Part shown: positions 50,266-58,771 of the stretch, in pieces
Layout: each line of letters begins with the position of its first letter
Numbering within the stretch: position 1 is the stretch's first letter
NCBI RefSeq assembly: GCF_030848805.1
Contig: NC_092358.1
Span: 11,572,433 to 11,636,432, forward strand
Length of the DNA: 64,000 nucleotides
Direction: 5' to 3'
DNA from: Temnothorax longispinosus
Taxonomy: Eukaryota > Arthropoda > Insecta > Hymenoptera > Formicidae
The notes under the pieces: generated by a model
The model's input: only the letters and a program-made list of their open reading frames with translations
Database searches by the model: none
Told to the model about the DNA's origin: nothing
Made by a program: the position numbers and the translations under genes

Positions 50266-50293
50266 TGATAGTGATTCGAGAGAATCACTATCA
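50266..50293. repeat. Perfect 12-bp stem hairpin
   Basis: TGATAGTGATTC, loop GAGA, then GAATCACTATCA. The stem is perfect. No transposon ends or target duplication are seen, and no T-rich run follows. Confidence 0.9.
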
Positions 50294-51400
50294 TATCCTT
50301 CGAAATTTTTTTCCTACATCCCAAAATAATATTAAGAAAGAAAATATATTATAAGTTAGAAATTTCTCCTCATATTTATAAGACGTTCCTGTTTCGTCAT
50401 ATTCATTTTTTTTTTATATTTATTGTATATAACTTAAAATTTATTTTCTTTAAGTTTGGTAATTTTTATAGCATGTGCGACGAGATAATTTTCTTGAGAA
50501 TTTAAAATTGTATGAATTATTCACGATGCGGAGGTACACTGTTTTCTTAATTTAACGGACTCGTTATAACGAAAGCATATTATTAAAGCAGCATCCTGAA
50601 TTACAGTTTCGGACAAGCGTCGTGCATTAATTCCACGCGGAAGTGATTAAGTACCGCATCGTGTGATGCAACCGCCCCATCTCTCTCCGAATAAAAAAGT
50701 TCTTGATTCAACATTGAGCCGATCTGATCTAATTATTACTTTGTACCGCAGAAGTGATTATCACGTAATTAAGGCATTCGTTAACGCGGACGCCGACAAA
50801 GTAACAAGCGTTCGATAGTCGCTAAAGAAGATAATTATTGAAACGTAACTTATAAATGGCAGAATTGTATAATAAATGCGCGAACACGTAAAAAATATAA
50901 AATATATATATAATTTTATATTTTTTGTATTTTATGTATTACATAATTATATCTATACATATATATATATATTTTGTGTGTATATATACCGGGTGTCTCA
51001 GACCACCCGTATCACCCGATTTATTCGTAAACGCAACATTTTAGAGAAAAATGTTCCAGACCAAAGTTGTATGGTTTCAAGGGGTACATAATAGTAGGAG
51101 AGCCGGCTGCACAAAACCCTCCCTCATCGAACATCCGGCTGAATTTTATTCGAATAGATAGCTTTTTTAGTGGTTAACCCTGTGCCGGGTTTTATATGCC
51201 CTGAAACTTGACCGAAGTGTTAAAAAAAGGGCCACTTCCGGTATGATTTTTTGAGATGAAACTCCCTTAAAAAACATCCGGCTGAAACTTGTGCCAATCG
51301 ATTCAGGATGTCAAGCACTTTGATAAAAAAATATGCTGCCACCCCCCACCTTGACAGGAACCATGGCAGCAACCCTTAAACGTGACATATTTTCGTACCG

Positions 51401-51717
51401 TACCTCCCTCACAGAACATCCAATTTTTTTTTTTTTGGAAATGTAGCTCGAACATTCCTGAACATAAAAAAACAATGCTGCCATCGCTGGCCTTGACCAA
51501 AAATCTTTGTGCCACCTGTAAGTCGCGCGACTTTTAGCTGCCAATTTGTAACGGGTCAATACTTCCTTCACAGAACATACGATTTTTTTTTTTTGGAAAT
51601 GTAGCTCGAACATTACTGAACATAAAAAAACAATGCTGCCATCGCTGGCCTTGACCAAAAATTTTTGTGCCACCCGTAAGTCGCGCGACTTTTGGCTGCC
51701 AATTTGTAACAGGTCAA
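51401..51717. repeat. Tandem duplication of ~159 bp in the left arm
   Basis: Units 51401-51559 and 51560-51717 both run from a TACTTCC/TACCTCC..CAGAACAT motif through a poly-T, TGGAAATGTAGCTCGAACAT, CCATCGCTGGCCTTGACC and AAGTCGCGCGACTTTT to GGTCAA. The right arm has one copy (about 52660-52850). Confidence 0.92.
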
Positions 51718-51810
51718 TACTTCCCTCACAGAACATACGGGTAATCTCTTGCCATGTATTTAAATAGAAAATAAGACAATCTTTGACGAGAACGATCTTA
51801 AGAACCGACT

Positions 51811-51920
51811 ATGAATACCGTCCATACTAGCGCGAAAATTCCCATAGAATATTTTGTGGAAAAAATAGTTTGTGATAAACAAGCTGCGCGTATATTGGTA
51901 GAAATATGGAATGAAACAAG
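51811..51920 (+). CDS. Exon-like coding segment with splice donor, left arm copy
   Basis: ATG at 51811 opens 36 codons plus two bases and is followed at once by a consensus donor (ACAAG|GTAAGTTC). The peptide begins MNTVHTSAKIPIEYFVEKIV and ends RILVEIWNET. An inverted copy of the same exon lies at 52479-52588, with substitutions that keep the frame open. The ATG overlaps a GACTATGAATAC motif that in the 7744-8844 element is part of the terminal repeat. The segment probably derives from the 5' coding exon of an autonomous transposon or of a captured gene. The W-containing helical end could belong to a MADF or Myb/SANT-like DNA-binding start, but that is speculation. No catalytic residues are seen. 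Confidence 0.5.
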
Positions 51921-52035
51921 GTAAGTTCATATAACATTCACGTATTTTTATTTATTTATCCTTTATTCTTATTTTTTTGTATTTAAAATCTTAAAAGTAA
52001 GATATAAAACATAAATACAAATCACGATAATTTTT

Positions 52036-52104
52036 TTAATCGCTATTGCTGTTGGAACCATCGACAGTATAGTCCTCGTCGTCACTACCATTATGCTCTA
52101 TGAC
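52036..52104 (-). CDS. Short acidic C-terminus-like frame in the foldback loop
   Basis: On the minus strand, 22 codons run into TAA at 52036-52038. They encode VIEHNGSDDEDYTVDGSN and a short Ser/Asn tail, an acidic, Ser-rich ending typical of disordered protein tails. A stop lies two codons upstream, next to tandem copies of a TTATGCTCTATG motif (52091-52135) that may have broken the frame. It is downstream of, and on the same strand as, the exon-like segment at 52479-52588, so both may derive from one lost gene. No acceptor joins them in frame. Confidence 0.3.
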   Translation of the reverse strand, partial: VIEHNGSDDEDYTVDGSNSNSD

Positions 52105-52478
52105 TAATTATGCTCTTATGCTCTATGTTCTATGAAGATTCAACTCTTAATGGAGTTGGATCTTCGTGGAACCATAGCTCTACTGGCCTTGGCTGAGGTA
52201 ATATTTTTCGCCCTAAATTTAATTATTTAAATGATATATAAGTATCAAAGATTACATGACGATAAGCGAACCAAATCGTGGTCGTATTGTCTTGGCGATT
52301 ATAATGGCCAGTAGAGTCGATTAATATTTCCATTGTTGTTTATCATTTAACTGGCGAAGTAAAAGTAATTTATTCCATTTATATTTATGTTTTATATCTT
52401 ATTTTTAAGATTTTAAATACAAAAAAATAAGAATAAAGAATAAATAAATAAAAATACGTGATTGTTATATGAACTTAC

Positions 52479-52588
52479 CTTGTGTCATTCCATACCTCTA
52501 CCAATGTACGCGCAGCTTGTTTATCACAAACTATTTTTTCCACAAAATATTCGATGGGAATTTTCGTTCTAGTATAGACGGTATTCAT
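52479..52588 (-). CDS. Exon-like coding segment with splice donor, right arm copy
   Basis: This is the mirror of 51811-51920, the same 110-base length, with ATG at 52588-52586 and the same donor (ACAAG|GTAAGTTC). The peptide differs at several positions (MNTVYTRTKIPIEYFVEKIV, ending RTLVEVWNDT) but has no stop or frameshift. Differences are mostly substitutions, and many residues are conserved. The following sequence toward lower coordinates is the shared intron-like part of the arm, then the loop containing the acidic frame. Being on the same strand as that frame, this copy is the better candidate for the original orientation. Confidence 0.5.
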
Positions 52589-53149
52589 AGTCGGTTCTTA
52601 AGATTGTTCTCGTCAAAGATTGTTCTATTTTCTATTTAAATACATGGCAAGAGATTACCCGTATGTTCTGTGAGGGAAGTATTCACCCGTTACAAATTGG
52701 CAGCCAAAAGTCGCGCGACTTACGGGTGGCACAAAAATTTTTGGTTAAGGCCAGCGATGGCAGCATTGTTTTTTTATGTTCAGTAATGTTCGAGCTACAT
52801 TTCCAAAAAAAAAAATCGGATGTTCTGTGAGGGAGGTACGGTACGAAAATATGTCACGTTTAAGGGTTGCTGCCATGGTTCCTGTCAAGGTGGGGGGTGG
52901 CAGCATATTTTTTTATTAAAGTGCTTGACATCCTGAATCGATTGGCACAAGTTTCAGCCGGATGTTCTTTAAGGGGGTTTTATCTCAAAAAATCATACCG
53001 GAAGTGGCCCTTTTTTTAACACTTTGGTCAAGTTTCAGGGCATATAAAACCCGGCACAGGGTTAACCACTAAAAAAGCTATCTATTCGAATAAAATTCAG
53101 CCGGATGTTCGATGAGGGAGGGTTTTGTGCAGCCGGCTCTTGGACTATA

Positions 53150-53829
53150 AGGTGGTGTCATTAGTTTTACCTTAAATAGTTGCTTGAAGGTCACGTAAAG
53201 GTCACCTTCAATTTTTTAAATAGAACCACCTACTTTTTATTGCATATTCTTGTAGCTTATCTTGAGGGCTTTCCAAAACACTATAAGAAAGTATTTTTTT
53301 ATTAAGAACTTTTGGAATTATAAGGCTTGAAAGTTCTAGTATTTTGACATAAAATACAAAATATCTTGTAAAACATCAAGTTTTCGGTAATGTTACCTTA
53401 ATACTTTTACGCACAGAATAATGAGACGAATCAATTGGTATAAAAAAAAGCATGGTTCCTTTAAGAAAAAATATGTAATTTGCAACACGCATCTGCATAC
53501 TTTTTCTTAAAAGCAACTATGTCTTTTTTTCATATCAATTGATTCGTCTCATTATTCTGTGCATAAAAGTATTAAGGTAACATTACCGAAAACTTGATGT
53601 TTTACAAGATATTTTGTATTTTATGTCAAAATACTAGAACTTTCAAGCTTTATAATCCCAAAAGTTCTTAATGAAAAAATACTTTCTTTTAATGTTTTGG
53701 AAAGCCCTCGAAATAAGCTACAAGAATATGCAATAAAAAGTAGGTAATTCTATTTAAAAAAGCAAAATTGAAGGTGACCTTTACGTGACCATCAAGCAAC
53801 TATTTAAGGTGAAACTAATGACACCATCT
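53150..53829. mobile_element. 680-bp palindromic MITE, TA duplication
   Basis: The ends AGGTGGTGTCATTAGTTTTA and, in reverse complement, AGATGGTGTCATTAGTTTCA lie between TA at 53148-53149 and 53830-53831. The arms are inverted throughout (for example TCTAGTATTTTGACATAAAA facing its mirror near 53620), leaving a short loop near 53440-53520. It abuts the right end of the 51094-53145 element with only TATA between them. Confidence 0.9.
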
Positions 53830-53929
53830 TACGTACCCCTTGAAACCATACAACTTTGGTCTGGAACATTTTTTTCTAAAATGTTGCGTTTACGAATAAA
53901 TCGGGTGATACGGGTGGTCTGAGACACCC

Positions 53930-53931
<2 letters not shown>

Positions 53932-53984
<53 letters not shown>
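53932..53984. repeat. (TA)n microsatellite between two transposons
   Basis: About 52 bases of TA directly between the outer palindrome and the tandem MITE pair. Confidence 0.97.
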
Positions 53985-53986
<2 letters not shown>

Positions 53987-54314
53987 ACAATCTACGTCAC
54001 TTTTACCCCCCATCTCTCGAAAATTGGTATGGACGGATTTTAATGACTAAGGGCGGAAAATGTTTGTCTTGAAAAGACCTTTCGAAAGGCGTGTGGCATA
54101 TATGCGCAATTCAACATGGCGTCATAGTTATGGCTGCTTAAAAAGATAAATTTAAAATTTCAGATTCAAGTACATGACGCCATGTTGAATTGCGCATATA
54201 TGCCACACGCCTTTCGAAAGCTCTTTTCAAGACGAACATTTTTCGCCCTTAGTCATTAAAATCCGTCCATACCAATTTTGGACAGATGGGGGGTAAAAGT
54301 GACGTGGATTGTCC
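53985..54314. mobile_element. Palindromic MITE, first tandem copy
   Basis: Runs from GGACAATCTACGTCACTTTT to its complement ending GTGGATTGTCC. The arms (about 145 bases each) carry ATTGGTATGGACGGATTTTA and GCATATATGCGCAATTCAAC in mirror image, around a short loop near 54135-54165. It sits in a TA repeat, so the TA target duplication cannot be read separately. Confidence 0.9.
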
Positions 54315-54622
54315 TTACCCTCCATCTGTCCAAAATTGGTATGGACGGATTTTAATGACTAAGGACGGAAAATGTTTGTCTTGAAAAGAGCTTTCGAAAA
54401 GCGTGTGGCATATATGCGCAATTCAACATGGCGTCATAGTTATGGCTGCTTAAAGGGATAAATTCAAAATTTTAAATTCAACATGACGCCATGTTGAATT
54501 GCGCATATATGCCACACGCCTTTCGAAAGCTCTTTTCAAGACGAACATTTTCCGCCCTTAGTCATTAAAATCCGTCCATACCAATTTTGGACAGATGGGG
54601 GGTAAAAGTGACGTGGATTGTC

Positions 54623-54623
<1 letters not shown>
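54315..54623. mobile_element. Palindromic MITE, second tandem copy, 5' end shortened
   Basis: Nearly the same sequence as 53985-54314 in the same orientation, but it starts at TTACCCTCCATCTGTCC and lacks the first 18 or so bases. It joins the first copy directly and ends at GTCC followed by C and a TA run. Confidence 0.9.

Positions 54624-54660
<37 letters not shown>
54624..54660. repeat. (TA)n microsatellite
   Basis: About 35 bases of TA following the tandem MITE pair. Confidence 0.95.
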
Positions 54661-54663
<3 letters not shown>

Positions 54664-56256
54664 TGTAATACATAAAATTGTATTTGAGATTATTCTGATA
54701 TATTAATTGGTTAACGATTTTATTTCTTATTTTCTTCTATTCTTCCATTTTTATTTCAAATCAACATTTTAGAAATGTTTTGTTTTCTATACATATTTTT
54801 CTACGTATTTTTCATACATGTATATATAATACTTTTTTTACGAAATGCCGATGTTTTTTAAATTTATTTCTAAATACTTTTCTCGAAACGCTATTATATT
54901 TACGCAACTTCTTTATATACGCTTCAATCACGCTGAGCTTCAGTTACAATATAGTACTCTTCCGGATATTTCTCGATTTAATTCAGAGACGCGTGCCGCC
55001 GGAAAATGACTTTTCTCCGAAGCATCGATCCGTCGCCGGATTGTGCATAGGCGGTGCGAGTTTTTGTCAGGCCGAAGGTCGTCGAGTGGAAAATCGAGGA
55101 AACTTTCGGGCGACGAAGCTGTCGGAAGTTTCCGCAAACTGCATCTGCATCTACCAAGCGGACTTGCTAAAGAAAAGTATTGCGCGGAAGAGAAATTTAC
55201 ATATTATAATGCGAATCCGGGGATTTACATGGGATAATAAATATGATAACGGCGTATATCGGGAAATTTCACATGCCGCATTATTTCGCGAACCATTTTT
55301 AAAATAGAGACCTGTTCAAAGCGTAGATTCTCTTGCACGCTATTGACTAAATTTTTCAACGCGCGCTATTTGATGCGCCATTACAACGACTAAGGTCGAA
55401 TTTCTCGACAATGCCGGGAACTAATTTTCTCCCGGTCTCAAATTCGCTATTCTTGTCCGTTGTATGGGTGGCCGCGACGCTAAAAGCCGAAAATGACCGT
55501 GATGTGATCGTCACGAACATCCCGAGGAACAAAGGATTAATTCTCAATTTTTGAGCTCGACGCCTATGCGCGTCGCGTATCGGCCTTCCGACTTTTTTTT
55601 CACGTGTGAAATAGCTCGTGATACTTTTTTCTTGCCTTACATCCCAATACGAGTCCCAGTGTCCACGACGTGACTGGACAACGAAACGGCTCTCCTCGTT
55701 GTCTCCGCGAGAATCCGCCGCTGAAGAAACGAGCACTCTCTCTTCCCCTTTGGGGCTGCGATCTATTATCTACAGATCGCATGCTGCATCGGCGGTCCGG
55801 TCGAAAAAAAAAACGATACGAGGAAATCCCGATTGTAACGGGTGTACCGATCAAATGGTTTAATATCAGTGCGGAAGAGTGCGAACGTATATATTGACGC
55901 ATACATCGGTTGGTGCCAAGAAATGCATTGTTATAGGAAATGTATAACAATTCTCGAAAAAATTCTGAAAGGAATTTAACGAACCGAGAATTTGCAGTTC
56001 CAAATCGTGATAAATATAAAACGCAAGCTTTCAATAAAGGGAAATATATAATCTCTAATTTGTTTCTACTCCTCTGTTACCCTCGACTTTTGTTGTAATC
56101 AGTTCATATCGGAAAACCTTTTCTACGATAAAAGTTGTCTTATTAATTATTATCATACATTTTAATAAATAAATATAGCAGAGATATCTTTTTACGATAT
56201 TGTTTCATGCAATGTAAAGCAAAGATCATATCATACCAATTTTTTTATTCAGTGCG
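54661..56256. other. Gene-free stretch
   Basis: A 175-codon frame at 54780-55307 begins with a Phe/Ile-rich AT-driven part and continues into a CpG-rich part. No domain, splice border or conserved motif is apparent, so I do not call it. The rest is without visible structure. Confidence 0.4.
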
Positions 56257-56945
56257 GACTTATCATTTAATACACATATACAATCAATAGTTTCATCTGC
56301 TTATAGAACGCTTGGATTCATCCTCCGATGGGGTAGATTTTTCAAGAATATAACCACTTTAAAATTATTATACTGTACGTTAGTTCGCCCTAAGTTGGAG
56401 TACTGTTCCATAGTTTGGTCTCCGTATTTCAAATGCCATCAGATATTGATTGAACGTGTGCAGCACAAATTCCTGCGTATGGCTGCTTATCGGCTGGAAA
56501 ATCCCATGTCAATTACTTGTCATGATTACTGCGCTATATTAGATAGATTAAATCTGCTATCTTTAGAAAATAGGAGACTATCCTTTGACCTTACATTTGT
56601 TTTTAAGCTTCTCAACCACTTTACTGATTGTCCGGATTTGTTGGAACATATCTGTTTTAACATTCCGACTAGAGAAGACAGTATACTCCATCTTCCACAT
56701 CGGGTATCACAGTACCTTGTATAGCGCAAATTCTTGTGTAAATAGGCTGATAACATCTGCAAGTAATTTCTCCAATAAGGTTGACTTTTTTGGTGACTCC
56801 GGCATCAACTTTTAAACGAAATCTTTCTCGTCTACTCTCGTAACTTAAATGCTCTTCATACTATATTGTGAAATTTTATTGTTCTTGTACGCTAAAGGGT
56901 TTATTACCCGTTAATAAAGTTTATTTATTGATTTATTTCTTTATT
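56257..56945 (+). pseudogene. 5'-truncated LINE copy, C-terminal reverse-transcriptase region and 3' UTR
   Basis: The frame from 56257 encodes DLSFNTHIQSIVSSAY, then TLKLLYCTLVRPKLEYCSIV, WSPYF, IERVQHKFLR and a Leu-rich region with FNIPTRED. This is the familiar stretch after the polymerase core of non-LTR retrotransposons (LVRP.LEY.S.VWSP, IERVQ..FLR). The frame breaks between about 56685 and 56720; the next frame continues with YHSTLYSANSCVNRL and VDFFGDSGINF before a stop at 56815-56817. After that a short 3' UTR runs to an A/T-rich tail (AATAAAGTTTATTTATTG). It starts abruptly, as 5'-truncated LINE copies do. It is unrelated to the more degraded minus-strand fragment near 6.4-6.9 kb. Confidence 0.85.
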
Positions 56946-57748
56946 TAAATTGTGGTTATTATGATATCACAATTTGAACCAAAAATATGCTTAATTACGA
57001 TTATTTAAGGGTTAATTATTAGTACAGTCTCGAATTAAATGATTAAAACAGATAGGATAAATATCACGTCTTTCAAATGACCACCCTGTACACAAACTCC
57101 CCGTGGACTTCAGTACGAGTAAATACATCCGCGTGACGTCGCCGGGGGCGGTCTCGCTCTGCGAGATATCGATGAATTATTTACTAGGAGTGCGTAGACA
57201 TGACGCGCTTGGATATATATCTACATTTCTAGATCTTGTCATCGAGACCGCCTACCGACAACATCGTGTAGAAAGGATAAGAAGAAAGGGGAAGATAATG
57301 GTCCGGGACGCGTCACACGTGCGCCGTCCTCCACGTTGCAGCGTTGGCCAGAAAGTATCTGCGGCCAAGACAAAACGGAAGTGGTCCAAGTTACAACTCG
57401 AGTTACATAAATATTTTATGACTCCGTTGAATCGCGACACGGCAAGTATTTGCATGAGAATAAAGCGAGGCAAAAAACTGAAGGAACAATTAATACGATT
57501 ATGTGAAATATTATTATCAGCGCGTACGCGAACTAGCGGTGATCTGCGTTTTAACGAGACATCGAGGGAGAAAGGACAATTACAAAGTTGATATAGAAAA
57601 TTGTTACGGCCGAACATATAGCGGTAACGGCTAATCGCGTCGATATCCCATCACCTCGATACCACCTTTAATTAATTTACGCAGTAATTAATTCATTAGT
57701 GACACTCGGAGCGTATAATTCACTCGCTCGCGCAGAATTCAGCGAGTA
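56946..57748. other. Gene-free stretch with an unassigned long frame
   Basis: An open frame at 57103-57591 (162 codons) has a basic centre (RIRRKGKIMV, KTKRKWSKLQ). No homolog comes to mind, no splice sites frame it and an opposite-strand frame overlaps it. It is probably chance but is one of the longer frames in the window. Confidence 0.3.
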
Positions 57749-58771
57749 AGGTAAATGCACCTATTTGCGTCCATGTAAGGGTTATAGCAGAATAGAAGAC
57801 CAATATACGAGTATAATCTATTCCAATTTGATTAAAAATCATTACTGATTGAAAAATATATATTTCTTTATGGAAAAAAGCTTTTGTTTTGACAAATTGC
57901 TACATATTGCACCGGAAAATTCTAAAATTACGCGAAGGTATTATTGTACGTCGTTGCGTCCGCCTGATTAGTTTTCGAACGTATTTGCGTCCATTGCGTT
58001 GCCCCCTTTGCGTCAGGACGCAAACGATTTGACTGCACTATTTTGCGTCCGTCATGGTCATGGATAAAACGAATATGTATTGAATGTTTTCGGTCGCAAA
58101 TAGAAACAGAATGTGTAGGGCCCCCATTTGCGTCTGCTCTTCAGAGGTTATGGTGGACTTGAATTATTCTGATAAAACTTATGTTACTTTATAAGTTGTG
58201 CCGCAGAAAAAAACAGTGCACATCGAAAAAGTGATATTTTTCGCATCATTCACGACAATTTTTAGCATGAATACACTGACGATTCAATTACTTTGAATAT
58301 TCGAAGCAACCGGACGCACGCATATACATTAGGATGTTGTTGCGTTGCTTTGCTACTATTGTGTGAAATTAATAATTTACTGACCTTTCGTGTGATGAAA
58401 TCACACGTTTTGAGTAGCTTGTGGAGCTGGATTGCTTAAAACACTTGGACTTACTTCGTGATTATTTCTCAGGATCCGCAACAACGATAAAAATGACAGT
58501 CACTTTCACCGTCCGATCTACTAAGAATTTGCCCTCAGAGCGTATACACAGATGGTCATTTACGGCGCGCACTATGAAAATTGAAACCGTGTTATATTTT
58601 TTTAATTTCAATGAAACACATTTTAAAATAGACGCAATTATAGAATATTGTCTATAGAATGGAATAAATATTCTTCATGAATCAATAAGTGTGGATATTA
58701 ATTGATTTTATTACTTTTTAATCAGATTCGGACGCAAATAGGTGCACGGACGCAAATAGGTGCATTTACCT
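57749..58771. mobile_element. 1.02-kb DNA element, AGGTAAATGCACCTATTTGC ends, TA duplication
   Basis: The left end AGGTAAATGCACCTATTTGC (continuing GTCC) is the exact reverse complement of the right end. TA flanks both sides (57747-57748, 58772-58773). The right end is doubled: GGACGCAAATAGGTGCA occurs at 58730-58746 and 58748-58764. GCGTC motifs recur at least six times in the left 400 bases and once more at the right end, forming subterminal repeats. Interior frames (for example 58421-58657) show no transposase motif, so it is non-autonomous. Confidence 0.9.

Larger units (their letters stand above)
51094..53145. mobile_element. 2.05-kb foldback transposon, TA duplication, with coding relics
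   Basis: The ends are GTAGGAGAGCCGGCTGCACA and, in reverse complement, GTCCAAGAGCCGGCTGCACA, each with TA outside (51092-51093 and 53146-53147). The inverted arms extend to about 52010 on the left and 52380 on the right. Motifs of the type CTCCCTCA..GAACATCCGG recur five times in the left arm and are mirrored in the right, forming subterminal repeats. The left arm has a 159-base tandem duplication absent from the right. Each arm ends inside with the same exon-like segment, and the loop holds a short acidic open frame. The termini match those of the 27412-29025 palindrome. The superfamily cannot be decided without a transposase; the TA duplication fits Tc1/mariner-like mechanisms. Confidence 0.85.
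50989..53931. mobile_element. Outer palindromic MITE, split by two later insertions
   Basis: The left arm 50989-51087 (CCGGGTGTCTCAGACCACCC ... GGGGTAC) and right arm 53833-53931 are inverted copies with few differences. Alternating TA lies immediately outside both ends, consistent with insertion at TA. Without the inner elements the arms would be separated by only about 10 bases, so the original element was a compact hairpin of roughly 210 bases. Its centre now holds the elements at 51094-53145 and 53150-53829. Confidence 0.85.

Noticed and set aside
51311..51736. 141-codon minus-strand frame with an internally repeated peptide
   Set aside because: It is read across the 159-base tandem duplication of the transposon arm in shifting frames, so the repeat explains it.
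54780..55307. 175-codon plus-strand frame
   Set aside because: The first half is Phe/Ile/Leu-rich as expected of AT-rich DNA and the second half overlaps other equally open frames; no motif supports a protein.
57103..57591. 162-codon basic frame before the TA-flanked element
   Set aside because: No family recognised and the opposite strand is also open for 121 codons; not enough to call a gene.
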